A model generated the notes under the pieces. It had not been told where the DNA came from. It made no database searches and was given only the letters and a program-made list of their open reading frames with translations. A stretch of DNA of 64,000 nt from Stomoxys calcitrans (Eukaryota; Arthropoda; Insecta; Diptera; Muscidae): NCBI RefSeq assembly GCF_963082655.1, contig NC_081556.1, positions 150,180,001 through 150,244,000 on the forward strand, written 5' to 3'. The translations under genes and the position numbers were made by a program. Shown here one piece after another: positions 12,190 to 23,185 of this stretch; position 1 is the stretch's first letter, and every line of letters starts with the position of its first letter.

Positions 12190-13215
12190 TAATAGATTTA
12201 AACAAGTGAAAGCGTGCTAAGTTCGGCCGGGCCGAATCTTATATACCCTCCACCATGGATCGCATTTCTCGAGTGCTTTCCCGGCACCTCTTCTTAGGAA
12301 AAAAAAAGTATAAAAGAAAAGATTTGCTCTGCTATTAGAGTGATATCAAGATATGGTGCGGTTTGGACCGCAATTAAATTTTATATGGAGACCTATGTAA
12401 TATGTCAGCCAATTCGAATAAGAATTGCGGCCTTTGGGTGCTCAAGAAGTAAAATAAAGAGATCGATTTATATGGGAGCTGTATCGGGCTATAGACCGTC
12501 ATGAGAGAATCCGTCGTACAAATTTTCAGGCAAATCGGATAATAATTGCGCACTCTAGAGGCTCAAGAAGTCAAGACCCAAGATCGGTTTATATGGCAGC
12601 TATATCAGATTATGAACGGATTTGAACCTAATTTGACACATTTGTTGAAAGTAAGAATAAAATAAGTAATGCAAAATTTCAGCCCAATCGGATAGGAATT
12701 GAGCCCTCTAGAACCTCAAGAAGTCAAGTCCCCAGATCTGTTTATATAACAGCTATATCAGGTTATTGTCCGATTTGAACCATACTTGGCACAAAATGGT
12801 TGGATATCGTAACAAAATACTTCGTGCAAAATTTCATTCCAATCGGATAAGAATTGCGCCCTCTAGAGGCTCAAGAAGTCAAGACCCAAAATCGGTTTAT
12901 ATGACAGCTATATCAGGTTATGCACCGATTTGAACAATACTTGGCACAATTGTGGGATATCATAACAAAATACTTCGTGCAAAATTTCATTCAAATCGGA
13001 TAAGAACTACGCTCTCTAGTGGCTCAAGAAGTCAAGATTCAAGATCGGTTTATATGGCAGCTATATCAGGTTATGGACCAATTAAAACCATACTTGGCAC
13101 ATTTGTTGGATATCATAACAAAACACGTCGTGTAAAATTTCATTCCAATCGGATAAGAATTGCGCCCTCTAGAGGCTCAAGAAGTCAAGATCAAAGATCG
13201 GTTTATATGGCAGGT
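12190..13215 (+). repeat. repeat family A element, forward half
   Basis: Opens with AAGCGTGCTAAGTTCGGCCG, a palindrome around CGGCCGGGCCG, and then TATATACCCTCCACCATGG. Units of GGTTTATATGGCAGCTATAT, GCGCCCTCTAGAGGCTCAAG and AATTTCATTCCAATCGG repeat four to five times. The open frame 12952-13272 is produced by the repeats. Together with the next entry it forms a head-to-head palindrome-like arrangement. Confidence 0.82.
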
Positions 13216-13957
13216 TATGACATTCACCGACTGTGCCAACTACGGCCCAAATCGGTAAAGAACCTGATATAGCTCCCATATAAACCGATCTCCCGATTTG
13301 ACTTCTTGAGCCCCTGGAAGCCTTAATTTTTTTTTTCGATTTGGCTGAAATTTTGCACATAGTGTTCTGTTATTACATTCAACAACTGTGCCAAGTACGG
13401 TCTAAATCGGTCTATAATCTCATATACCTCTCATATAAACCGATCTCCCGATTTGACTTCTCGAGCCCCTGGAAGCCTTAATTTTTGTCCGATTTGGCTG
13501 AAATTTTGCACATAGTGTTCTGTTATGACTGATAACAATTGTCCCAAGTACGGTCTAAATCGGTCTATAATCTCATATACCTTCCATATAAACCGATCTC
13601 CCGATTTGACTTCTTGAGCCCCTGGAAGCCTTAATTTTTGTCCGATTTGGCTAAAATTTTACACATAGTGTTATGTTATGACTGATAACAATTGTGCCAA
13701 GTTCTGTCCAAATCGGTCAAGAACCTGATATAGCTCCCATATAAACCGATCTCCCGATTAGACTTCTCGAGCCCCTAGAAGCCGCGATTTTTGTCCGTTT
13801 TGGCTGAAATTTTGCACATGGTCTTCTGTTATAGCTGCCAACAACTATGTCAAGTTCGGTCCAAATCGGTCTATAACCTAATATAGCTCCCATATAAACC
13901 GTTCTCCCGATTTGACTACTTGAGCCCTTACAAGCCGCGAATTTTTAGTTTTAATTT
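13216..13957 (-). repeat. repeat family A element, inverted half
   Basis: Same family as the preceding block but reading in the opposite direction: CTCCCATATAAACCGATCTC, GACTTCTTGAGCCCCTGGAA, TTTGGCTGAAATTTTGCACA, at ~140-155-bp spacing. The switch of orientation is near 13215. It ends next to the TATACCCTACACC end of the family B element. Confidence 0.8.
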
Positions 13958-14137
13958 GTATACCCTACACCGCGACTGTGGTACAGGGTATAATACTGAG
14001 TGCATTTGTTTGTAACACCCAGAAGGAGAGAGATTGACCCATTGATAAGCATACTGATCGACTCAGAATCACTTTCTGACGCGATTTATCTATGTCCGTC
14101 TGTCTCTCCATATTAATTTGTGTAAAAAGTACAGGTC

Positions 14138-14378
14138 GGAGGCCACCGTAGCGCAGAGGTTAGTATGTCCGCCTACGGCGCTGAACGCCTGGGTTCGAAT
14201 CCAGGCGAGACCATCAGCAAAGAAGTTTCAGTGGTGGTTTTCCCCTCCTAATGCTGGCAACATTTGGGAGGTACTATGCCATGTAAAATTTATCTCCAAA
14301 GAGGTTTCGCATATTGATATGTGAGAAGTTTGCCCCTGTTCCTTAGTGGAACGTTTATGGGCAAAATTTGCAATTTAC
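14138..14378 (+). mobile_element. tRNA-derived SINE with 12-bp target site duplication
   Basis: Flanked by AAAGTACAGGTC on both sides (14126-14137 and 14379-14390), a target site duplication expected of LINE-driven insertion. The head carries the A-box-like TAGCGCAGAGGTTAGTA and B-box GGGTTCGAATCC; here the T-arm can form a full 5-bp stem (GCCTG with CAGGC). The body follows (GGTGGTTTTCCCCTCCTAAT, CTATGCCATGTAAAATTTAT). A segment present in the copy at 22868 (CTGCGGCACGCC up to ACTGCACTCA) is deleted. The tail is GCCCCTGTTCCTTAGTGGAA to GGGCAAAATTTGCAATTTA. Confidence 0.92.
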
Positions 14379-15088
14379 AAAGTACAGGTCGCAGTTGTCA
14401 TCCGTTCGTCTTCAAATTTGGTATGGGTATGTTTTTTGGCCTAGAGACGTAGCCTATTGAAATTGGAAAAAATCGGTTCCATATATATGTTCGTCCGATT
14501 TTGAGAAATAATCCAATAAAATGACCATTTATTAACCGATTCTCTCGAAATTTGGCAGAAAGGATTTCTTCTGGACTCTCGACATTAAAGGTGAATTTCA
14601 TGGAAATCGGTTCAGATTTAGACATAACTGCCATATATGTATATCACCCGATTTTAACTTCTAAAGTCGCAGCAAGAGCATTTATTGACCAATCTTGCCA
14701 AAATCTTGCACAACGCTTTCCTCGATGACTACCACAATATCTGAGATGTTTGCTCCAAATCGGTTCAGATTTTGATAAAGCTTCCATATATATGTTCGTC
14801 CGATTTGCAGTAATAATGCAATAAAATGGTCATTTGTTAACCGATTCTGTAGAAATTTGGCAGGAGGGATTTTCTTATGACTTCCGACATTACTGGTGAA
14901 TTTCATGGAAATCGGTTGAGATTTAGATATAGCTCTCATGTATATATATCCCCCATTTTAACTTCTGGAGTCACAACAAGCCAATCTTGCAAAAATTTTG
15001 CACAACGCTTTCCTCGACAACTAGCACAATAACTGAGAAGTTTGCTCGAAATCGAAATCGATTCAGATTTAGGTATAGCTCCCATATA

Positions 15089-15695
15089 AAGGGTGATTTT
15101 TTTGAGGTTAGGATTTTCATGCATTAGTATTTGACAGATCTCGTGGGATTTCAGACATGGTGTCAAAGAGAAAGATGCTCAGTATGCTTTGACATTTCAT
15201 CATGAATAGACTTACTAACGAGCAACGCTTGCAAATCATTGAATTTTATTACCAAAATCAGTGTTCGGTTCGAAATGTGTTCAAATTTTGACAAATTTTG
15301 TTCAGCGATGAGGCTCATTTCTGGTTGAATGGCTACGTAAATAAGCAAAATTGCCGCATTTGGAGTGAAGAGCAACCAGAAGCCGTTCAAGAACTGCCCA
15401 TGCATCCCGAAAAATGCACTGTTTGGTGTGGTTTGTACGCTGGTGGAATCATTGGACCGTATTTTTTCAAAGATGCTGTTGGACGCAACGTTACGGTGAA
15501 TGAACACATTTCGAACCGAACACTGATTTTGGTAATAAAATTCAATGATTTGCAAGCGTTGCTCGTTAGTAAGTCTATTCATGATGAAATGTCAAAGCAT
15601 ACTGAGCATCTTTCTCTTTGACACCATGTCTGAAATCCCACGTGATCTGTCAAATACTAATGCATGAAAATCCTAACCTCAAAAAAATCACCCTT
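15089..15695 (+). mobile_element. 607-bp foldback-like DD41D element
   Basis: TA flanks at 15087-15088 and 15696-15697. The two arms (15089-15283 and 15501-15695) are 195-bp inverted repeats that differ only at isolated bases. Each arm contains the untranslated leader and the first ~27 codons of the transposase (MNRLTNEQRLQIIEFYYQNQ). The 217-bp centre encodes FSDEAHFWLNGYVNKQNC through GGIIGPYFFKDA, around the first catalytic aspartate. The second and third aspartates are absent, so the element is non-autonomous. The open frames 15163-15582 (minus) and 15298-15621 (plus) both run through these pieces and are not functional genes. It is nearly identical to 53769-54375. Confidence 0.93.
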
Positions 15696-15890
15696 TATAT
15701 GTTCGTCAGATTTTGGGTAATTTGCTTTAATGTTGTCATTTGTCAACCGTAGTTATAACAGTTTGAACATAAGACATCCACCGAGGTCCATTAAAATTGA
15801 TTCAGAATTGGATATAGCTCCCACATTTTACATATAGCGAAGATGTAGGGTATTATGCAGACGACACCGTCCGAATTTTGCCCTTCCTAA

Positions 15891-18187
15891 TTGTTTTTTT
15901 TTTTTTAATTTTTTCTTAGTTTTATCTTTTTATTTTTTGTTTTTTTTTTTATTATAAATTTTTTAATTTTTTGATTTTTTATTTTTTGTTTCTTTTATTT
16001 TTGTTATTTTTTTTTAGTTTTTTTTTTTATTTTGTTCTTTTTTTTTGATTTTTTAGATCGATCTATGAATCCACGAAGCCGTCAACCAAACCCATTCTCT
16101 CCATAAGGTTCGAGTCATCTGTATTACCAAAGTATGCTGTATCCTTGGTGTTCGCGTTTCACACAGGACATTAATCATCATCTGAAACTTGCTTTCTTCA
16201 CCTCGTTTACCAGGTTGCGATTGCGAGGACTACCTCATACTCAAGCTGTATGTCTAAAGGCCGGAATTCCAGAACCGTCTCCAGCGATCTATTTGATTTC
16301 ACTATCATAGCTCCACTAATGTCAATGATGTATGTAAAGATAAAACCCTAAGCCTCCTTTTCCCTCTTAATAGTGGCCACATACAGCAGAGTTAAGAAAA
16401 TATTACCCAACTTGTGCCTTCCTGAGGTGTAGTTTCTCACTACCATGAAACTCGCAACTTATCCATCTATTGCTTTGAATGACCTTATCTGTGAGAGCCC
16501 TGTCCACCTGACATTAATGCCCCCTTCTCAATATCAATGCACACTGCTAATGTGTATATCTTCCCATTCCTATTATTTAGTAATTTTTTTCAGTGTACCT
16601 GCTAGTACTAGTACTTGGTACTTACGCACGCATCCACTGTGGAAGTAATTAGTTAATAAAAATTATGAAAAAAACCCAAGTTTCATATGAAAGCTAATTA
16701 ACAAAACGAAAGTCATTTGTTATGAACAACAAGTGGACGATACTTGAGAGGAAACTCATAAATGCGAAACGATGTCTTCATGTGGAGGCCATCACAACAA
16801 AAACTATCATGTAGTAGCAAATGTGTCATGATATATGGTTTACGATATATTTTATAGTTTTTTTTGTTTTTGCAAAACTGAAATAAAAAATTAAATAAAA
16901 CAAATATTCACATAGTAAAACATCACAATTGTCATTTTGTTAAGACACCTCTGGGGGGGAAATAAATTAATTAGGTTCACATCTGAAGTAGGTCAGGGAA
17001 AAATTAAAAAAAAAAAAGAAAAAATGGCAATAAAAAATATGTTTTTATGAGAAAACAATAAAATATTTAATATATATAAAAAAAAATTATAAATAAAAAT
17101 ATGGTCTCGAAAATTTTTAGTAGGCAAGTGTCTAATATGTTAGAAAACTCAAACTTTTATATAAAAATATCGAAATATTGAATTTAAATATGAATTTGCC
17201 ATTTGAATCATTTCTATTAAAACATTTCATTCATTTGTTTTAAAATTTCTATTTCCAATTGAAATGAATTTTCTTAAAAAACACTTTGTCTCCATAGCCC
17301 CCATCATACAAAGGGACACTTTTCCCTGGCAAAAGAAAAACTTTCTAATTGGCCAACCATTGGTAATTCCTTTATACAAAATCACCAAACAATTTCAAAG
17401 AAACTCCGAATTCCCTTTGAAGACATTCACATTTTTATAACTCAATAAATCTTTTGGCACTTAAAAACTGACCATGTCAAGAAAGAAAAAAAAAAAAACC
17501 TCCAAATAGCCCCAATAGGGGGGAGAGCAGAAAAAAAAAACCCAAGTGTTAACATTTTGTAACGCTTCCATTGTCCAAGAGACTTAAAAGTTGAACAAAA
17601 CAGTTCATAAATTGGCCATGATTGTTTGAAGCTGAAACTAAAAAAAAAAAAAAAAATCCCCATTGAAACATTGGAGATTAGTCTCATAAACTGAGGCATT
17701 GCTTCTTCGTTGATAGATATTAATGGGGAGCCCCACAAAAGTGTCAATTGTTCCAAAACCCAGGGAGATGGGCCATTGCATTTCGATATGCAGTAATTAA
17801 AATTTCCCAGGTGTTTTTTTTTTCATTTCTCAAAAATGATTGCAACAATAACAACCATAATGAAGAGATGATCAAGTCAGAGCTAACGATAAAGACACAT
17901 AACACAGATGTACTAAATTTTGTAGTAAACCCACCACCACCGAGTAGCTCACCCCATGGCTGAGAGAAGACAATAGATTTTCTCACAGATACGAGTGTGT
18001 GTGCAATACTCTAACAAAAGGCCCTTTAATGTTATCATTAATTACTTAAGATGTTACAACAATGTAACCAGCAGAGAATGTTGCAGTAATGATGTAGAAA
18101 TACACTCAGAAAAATAAAAAAAAAAATTAAATAAAAAAATTTAAATAAATAAACAAAAATTTAAATAAGTAAATAAAAAAAAATTAA
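15891..18187. other. T-rich tract then low-copy DNA
   Basis: Poly-T-rich sequence (15891-16055) is followed by a more balanced segment at 16060-16640 that looks like a worn transposon remnant but has no readable domain. AT-rich sequence follows to 18187, with several A runs. The small frames at 16445, 17442, 17744 and 17748 lack motifs. Confidence 0.45.
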
Positions 18188-18189
18188 TA

Positions 18190-19047
18190 TTGGGTTGACT
18201 AAAAAGTAATTGCGGATTTTTTAAAAGAAAGTAAATGCACTTTTAATAAAACGTAAGATGAACTTTAATCAAATATATAATTGCCATTTTGTACGATAAC
18301 CTTTTGCCATCTTCCAGGCAAATTTAGTATTCCACGCTCATAGAACTTCTGGCCTTTATCTGCAAAAAACTGAACCAAGTGCGATAACCAATCGAAATAA
18401 ATGGTAGTCTGATGGTGCAAGGTCAGGGCTATATGGTGGATGCATCAAAAGTTCCCAGCCAAGCTCCCTCAATTTTTGGCGAGTGACCAAAGATGTGTGC
18501 GGTCTAGCGTTGTCCTGGTGGAATATGACACCTTTACGATTGACCAATCCTGGTCGCTTCTCCTTGATGGATGTATTCAATTTGTCCAATTGTTGACAGT
18601 AAACATCCGAATTAATCGTTTGGTTCCTTGGAAGCAGCTCAAAATATACCACACCCTTCCAATCCCACCAAACAGACAGCATAACCTTCTTTTGGTGGAT
18701 ATCAGCCTTTGAAGTGGTTTGAGCTGGTTCACCATGCTTGGACCATGCTCGTTTTCGACTAACGTTGTTGTAAACAATCCATTTTTCATCTCCAGTTATG
18801 ACTTTTTATGTGATAATGAACGGTTGATTTTGGTATATTTAACTTGTCTCCTATCTCACGCTCAGTTACATGACGATCCAATTCGATTAATGCTTTGATT
18901 TCGTCATCATCAACTTCATTTGGCCGACCTGAACGTGGCTCATCTTTAAGTGAAAAATCTCCAGAACGGAATTTGCGAAACCAATTTTGACACTGTCTTC
19001 CTTTTAAGGCTTTATCACCATACACATCTCGTAACTTTTTAGCAACC
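18190..19047 (-). mobile_element. internally deleted mariner element, 5' end lost
   Basis: The left end is a mariner TIR (TTGGGTTGACTAAAAAGTAA) next to TA at 18188-18189. The 3' untranslated end and the transposase body follow on the minus strand. The other TIR is missing: at 19047/19048 the sequence switches into the middle of a SINE. Its terminal 85 bp match the MITEs at 2 and 8280, making it the best in-window relative of their parent. Confidence 0.92.
18262..19047 (-). pseudogene. mariner DD34D transposase pseudogene
   Basis: The N-terminal helix-turn-helix part reads KKLRDVYGDKALKGRQ, NWFRKFRSGDFSLKDEPRSG and IPKSTVHYHIK. Directly after HYHIKSHNW the frame changes, and TGDEKWIVYNN (first catalytic aspartate) follows, so the linker between the DNA-binding and catalytic domains is deleted. 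WWDWKGVVYFELLPRN, HQDNARPHTS (second aspartate) and YSPDLAPSDYHLFR (third) are intact, with 34 residues between the last two. After YHLFR a second deletion shifts the frame; the C-terminus (KFYERGILNLPGRWQKVI) continues in another frame to a stop near 18266. All three catalytic residues survive, but the gene is broken at two places and lacks its own start. Confidence 0.92.
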
Positions 19048-19235
19048 TGCCATGTAAAACTTCTCTCCAAAGAGATGTCGCACTGCGGCACTCCATTCGG
19101 ACTCGGCTATAAAAGGGAGGCCCCTTATCATTGAGCTTAAACTTGAATCGGACTGAACTCATTGATATGTGAGAAGTTTGCCCCTGTTCCTTTGTGGAAT
19201 GTTCTTGGACAAAATTTACATTTTTGCATTGCATT
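19048..19235 (+). mobile_element. SINE, 5'-truncated, fused to the mariner
   Basis: Starts inside the SINE body (TGCCATGTAAAACTTCTCTC) and continues through CTGCGGCAC, CTCGGCTATAAAAGGGAGGC, TTGAATCGGACTGAACTCAT and the tail GTTCCTTTGTGGAATGTTC. The tRNA-like head is missing. In antisense it supplies an artificial methionine start (19091) in frame with the mariner helix-turn-helix segment. Confidence 0.88.
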
Positions 19236-19239
19236 TTGC

Positions 19240-19757
19240 AACCCGAAGCCTTTCGTGTCGACGACATGCAATCCTGTGGAACAGTGATCATTAGGACGGC
19301 GAAAATCCTATGGGGGTATCCAGATCGTGAGAAGACGAGGCTATTACTGAAAGGATGCCAGAAGGAGGTCAGTATAGCTATCGGTCTCATAACGGGACAC
19401 ATAGGACTACGAGCTCACTTAGGTAAAATCGGTGCGGCAAGTGATAGCATGTGTAGGGCATGCGGGGAAGATGATGATACATTGGAGCATTTCCTTCATC
19501 ATTGCCCGGCTTACGCGTCTAACAGATACCGGCACTTAGGTGGGGACACTATACTAGACATGAACCAACTAAGCAGAGTGGCATGGAAAACAATTAAGGA
19601 TTTTGTAAATAGCACGGGATTCCTAACTTAGATTTTCTTTATCGAGTTTAATTTTATTTTGTATTTAGAGCGCACAACAAGCCAACTACGGGCTTAGGTG
19701 TATATCCATAGTGCCATGGGGCGGATTAATATCTACACCCTCTTTTCAACCTAACCT
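19240..19757 (+). pseudogene. LINE 3' end: C-terminal ORF fragment and 3' UTR
   Basis: An open frame to the stop at 19629-19631 reads VSIAIGLITGHIGLRAHLGK, then CRACGEDDDTLEHFLHHC, a CX2CX8HX4C cluster. This is typical of the extreme C-terminus of ORF2 in non-LTR retrotransposons with an RNase H region (I, LOA, R1 and relatives). It ends FVNSTGFLT. The 3' untranslated stretch (CATGGGGCGGATTAATATCT) follows to about 19757. Endonuclease and reverse transcriptase are absent, as expected of a 5'-truncated copy. The exact clade is not determined. Confidence 0.82.
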
Positions 19758-21380
19758 TATAATTTCTACAGATATTACATCAATGACAAATGTTTTTGAT
19801 TACAAAATAAAATTTTTAACCAGATTTTCCAAATTATTTTTAATTTAGCTCAAATTCTTTAAAATAATAAAATTTGCTCAAATTCTTTAAAATGATAAAA
19901 TTTTGACAAAATTTTTATAAATTTTCAAAATTTTTTAAATTTTCAAAATTTTTTAAATTTTCAAAATTTATAAAAATCAATTTTTTTCCGAGTGTATTTC
20001 TCTTAAAAAAAAAAAAACAAATATTTCCATAAATTTATACTCATTCAATGAGATTGCATAAAAACATGGTCTAAGCACATATCAACTACAAAAACATGGA
20101 TAATGACAAGAAATAACTGCTCAAGAATTTGTCCAATCGACGAGGGGTGGGGCTCTGAAGGGGCACTTAGTATCACAATAGGCTAACAACAACAAAAAAT
20201 ATAATTTCAAACTTAATGGGCTCTGAGAGAGCTCTCATTGCAATGTTTCGAGGAAAACAATGACAATAGATGCAACAACAACAACAAGAACAACACAAAC
20301 AACTACAACTACAAAACGACATCGTCATCATAAGAAGACGGCAGCATCGTTCGTTGTCATCTAAGGTGATTTTCCTCTACTTGTACATCTGCTATTTACC
20401 GCCAGGGTGCAATATCTGGTGTCGGCTAAAGGCATGCCAAATACTTTTATGATGATGGGAATTTAGTCGTTTGCACCAACCATATTTCCATTGTAGTCGG
20501 GTGGTCTGGTTTATTTTTTCCGACTTTCTTGGCTTGCCTTTGGGCCAAAGGCAACATGCAATAAGCCTTGGGCTTTTTTTCTCGTCCTAGCCAACAAACA
20601 GGTGCTGCTACTGAGAATCAATCTTCAGGTGAAGATAACAGAGACAAGACGACATTAGACTGGCGGCTGTGGGGAGAAACACGTTTCGGTTGTATGCCAT
20701 GCCACACGAATTGTTTGTTGCTGTAGCCGTAGCTGTCGCTATTGCTCTCCTACTTCCCCTAAGTGATGTTGCATTTTTTTGCCTTTGGCTAAGTTGGTAT
20801 TGTTGGCTTTTGAACAAGGGGGAACTTTGAAGTTTGAAATTCCATTGCTTTCTTACATCTTCCTCATAAAACTTCCGTTTTTTTTTATTAACCGCTCACT
20901 CGCTTGCCTTTATTGTCTCACGAAACAAATCGCAGTTATGACCATAAACACTTTCTTTTTCCTATGACTTTTGTTTTGATGTTTCTTTGCCTTTTTGGAC
21001 GTTTTCCATTTCTTTTGGCCTTTGTGAGGCAAAGTTTAATTGATTTTCTTTTTCCATTTCATTTGAAGCTTTAGTTTTTAATACAGCGAAATGGTATAGT
21101 TGTGCTTTTTTTTGTTATTAATTTCTTTTTAAATTTCTCTGACTAGTATTGTAAGCCACGGAGAAGGTGCATAGGTTAACTTGTCTGTGTAGCACGTAGA
21201 ATATCTGGATTTGAATTTTAATAAGAAAAACTTGATAAAATATTTTTAAAGAGAAATTTTGCAAAATGTCCTTTTTTTTTGTGCAAATTTATTACAATTT
21301 TAAATTTAAAGTAAAATTCAAATTTTTAAAAATTTTAACTTTATAGACAATTTTTTTATAAAAATTTTTGGTTCTTATCT
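19758..21380. other. low-copy DNA, no gene seen
   Basis: AAATTTT-rich start (19790-20030), then sequence with CAACAACAACAA and CTACAACTACAA patches (20270-20320) and a mixed-composition stretch to 21060. The short frames at 20270, 20608 and 20779 have no recognizable product; the first owes its Gln run to the CAA repeat. Confidence 0.45.
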
Positions 21381-22345
21381 TATTTTTATACCCTCTACCG
21401 TAGGATGGAGGGTATAACATTCCGTTTGTAAAACCTCGAAATATGCGTCCAAGACCACATAAAGTATATAAATTCTCGTTCGTCATTACATTTTAAGTCG
21501 ATCTAGCCATGTCCGTCCGTCTATCAAAAGCACGCTAATTTTCGATGGAGTAAAGCTAGACGCTTGAAATTTTGCACAAATATTTCTTATTTGCGTAGGT
21601 CGGTTGGTATTGTAAATGGGCCAAATCGGTACATGTTTTGATACGGCTGCCATATAAACCGATCTCGGGTCTTGACTTTTAGAGCTTCCAGAGGGCGCAA
21701 TTCTAACCCAATTTGGCTCTGCCAAGTATGGTCTAAATCGGCTGATAACCTGATATAGCTGTAAACCGATCTTGGGTCTTGACTTCTAGAGCTTATTGGA
21801 GAGGGCACAATTCTTATACAATTTGGCTGAAATTCTGCATGAAGTGTTCTAGTATGACTCCTAACAACTGTTCCAAGTATGGTCTAAATTAGTCCATAAC
21901 CTGATATAGCCGCCATATCAACCGGGCTCCCGATTAGACTTCTTGAGCCTATAGAGGGCGCAATTTCTTTTCGATTTGGCTTTGATTTAGCATGACGTGT
22001 TTCGTTATGACTTTCAACAACTGTGCTAAGAATGGTTCAAATCGGTCTATAAACTGATATAGCTGTCATATAATCCGATCTTGGGTCTTGACTTCTTGAG
22101 CTTCTAGAGAACGCATTTCTTATCGGATTTGGGAGGAAATTTGTTTTATTTTAATTTCCAACAACTATGTCAAGTATGGTCTAAATCAGTCCACAGCCTG
22201 ATATAGACGCCATATAAACCGATCTCCTGATTAGACTACTTGGGGTTCTAGAGGGCGCAATTCTTATCCAATATAATTGAAATTTTGCATATGTCGTTCT
22301 AAGAATGGTTAAATCGATATATAACCTGATATATAAACCGATCTG
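21381..22345 (-). repeat. repeat family A element with terminal hairpin
   Basis: Opens at 21389 with a hairpin, TATACCCTC, a short loop, then GAGGGTATA. A leader follows (CGATCTAGCCATGTCCGTCC, TAAAGCTAGACGCTTGAAAT), then five or six family A units (GCTGCCATATAAACCGATCT, GGGTCTTGACTT, AGAGGGCGCAATTCT). The open frames here give repeat peptides (SQDPRSVYMAA) that also occur at 2156 and 12952. Confidence 0.82.
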
Positions 22346-22385
22346 CCATATAAACCAATCTCCCAGTTTGACTTTTTTGGCCTCT

Positions 22386-22583
22386 GGAGGCCACCGTAGC
22401 GCAGAGGTTAGCATGTCCGCCTATGAAGCTGAAAGCCTGGGTTCGATTTCTGGTGAGACCATCAGAAAAAATTTTCAGCGGTGGTTTCCCCCTCTTAATG
22501 CTGCCAACATTTGTGAGGTACTATGCCATGTAAAACTTCTCTCCAAAGAGGTGTCGCGCTGCGGCACGCCTTTCGGACTCGGC
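22386..22583 (+). mobile_element. SINE copy 1 of the triplication (3' truncated)
   Basis: Head with TAGCGCAGAGGTTAGCA and GGGTTCGATTTCTG (B box altered), body GCGGTGGTTTCCCCCTCTTA, ACTATGCCATGTAAAACTTC, GTGTCGCGCTGCGGCACGCC. Ends where the tandem unit ends. Confidence 0.85.
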
Positions 22584-22626
22584 TTGCCATATAAACCGAT
22601 CTCCCAGTTTGACTTTTTTGCCCTCT

Positions 22627-22825
22627 GGAGGCCACCGTAGCGCAGAGGTTAGCATGTCCACCTATGACGCTGAACGCCTGGGTTCGAATTCTGGCGTGAC
22701 CATCAGAAAAAATTTTCAGCAGTGATTTTCCCCTCTTAATGCTGCCAACATTTGTGAGGTACTATGCCATGTAAAACTTCTCTCCAAAGTGGTGTCGCGC
22801 TGCGGCACACCTTCCGGACTCGGCT
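22627..22825 (+). mobile_element. SINE copy 2 of the triplication (3' truncated)
   Basis: Same structure as copy 1, with B box GGGTTCGAATTCTG and GGCGTGACCATCAG. Small base differences from copy 1 show the triplication is not brand new. Confidence 0.85.
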
Positions 22826-22867
22826 TGCCATATAAACCGATCTCCCAGTTTGACTTTTTTGCCCTCT

Positions 22868-23184
22868 GGAGGCCACCGTAGTGCAGAGGTAAGCCTGTCC
22901 GCCTATGACGCTGAACGCCTGGGTTCGAAACCTGGCGTGACCATCAGAAAAAATTGTCAGCAGTGGTTTTTCCCTCTTAATGCTGCCAACATTTGTGAGG
23001 TATTCTGCCATGTAAAACTTCTCTCCAAAGAGGTGTCGCGCTGCGGCACGCCGCTTGGACTCGGATATAAAAAGGAGGCCCCTTATCATTGGGCTTAAAC
23101 TTGAATCGGACTGCACTCATTGATATGTGAGAAGTTTGTCCCTGTTCCCTAGTGGAATGTTCATGGGCAAAATTTGCAATTTTA
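22868..23184 (+). mobile_element. SINE copy 3, full length (~317 bp)
   Basis: The most complete copy in the window: tRNA-like head (TAGTGCAGAGGTAAGCC, GGGTTCGAAACC), body, a CTCGGATATAAAAAGGAGGC segment, CTTGAATCGGACTGCACTCA, and the tail TTCCCTAGTGGAATGTTCAT, GGGCAAAATTTGCAATTTTA. It defines the family length at about 317 bp. I see no clear target duplication, so the ends have probably been rearranged. Confidence 0.88.
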
Positions 23185-23185
23185 C

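Larger units (their letters stand above)
13959..15890 (-). repeat. repeat family B element with two nested insertions
   Basis: Begins with the hairpin TATACCCTACACC...GGTACAGGGTATA and ends with GTAGGGTATTATG and GAATTTTGCCCTTCCTA, the reverse of the copy at 4961. Modules include TTTGGTATGGGTATGTTTTT, CGATTCTCTCGAAATTTGG and CGTCCGATTTGCAGTAATAA. A SINE (14138-14378) and a DD41D element (15089-15695) are inserted inside it; removing both restores the module order seen in the other copies. Confidence 0.82.
22346..23184 (+). repeat. tandem triplication of SINE plus 40-bp flank, 241-bp period
   Basis: Three SINE copies begin at exactly 241-bp steps (22386, 22627, 22868). Each is preceded by the same ~40-bp family A piece (CCATATAAACC, TCTCCCAGTTTGACTTTTTT). 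Copies 1 and 2 stop at CGGACTCGGCTTG and run straight into the next flank piece; only copy 3 continues to the SINE tail. This is a tandem duplication of SINE and flank, not three insertions. Confidence 0.88.

Noticed and set aside
20270..20452. Gln-rich small protein
   Set aside because: The Gln run is a CAA repeat; the remainder lacks any motif or splice context.
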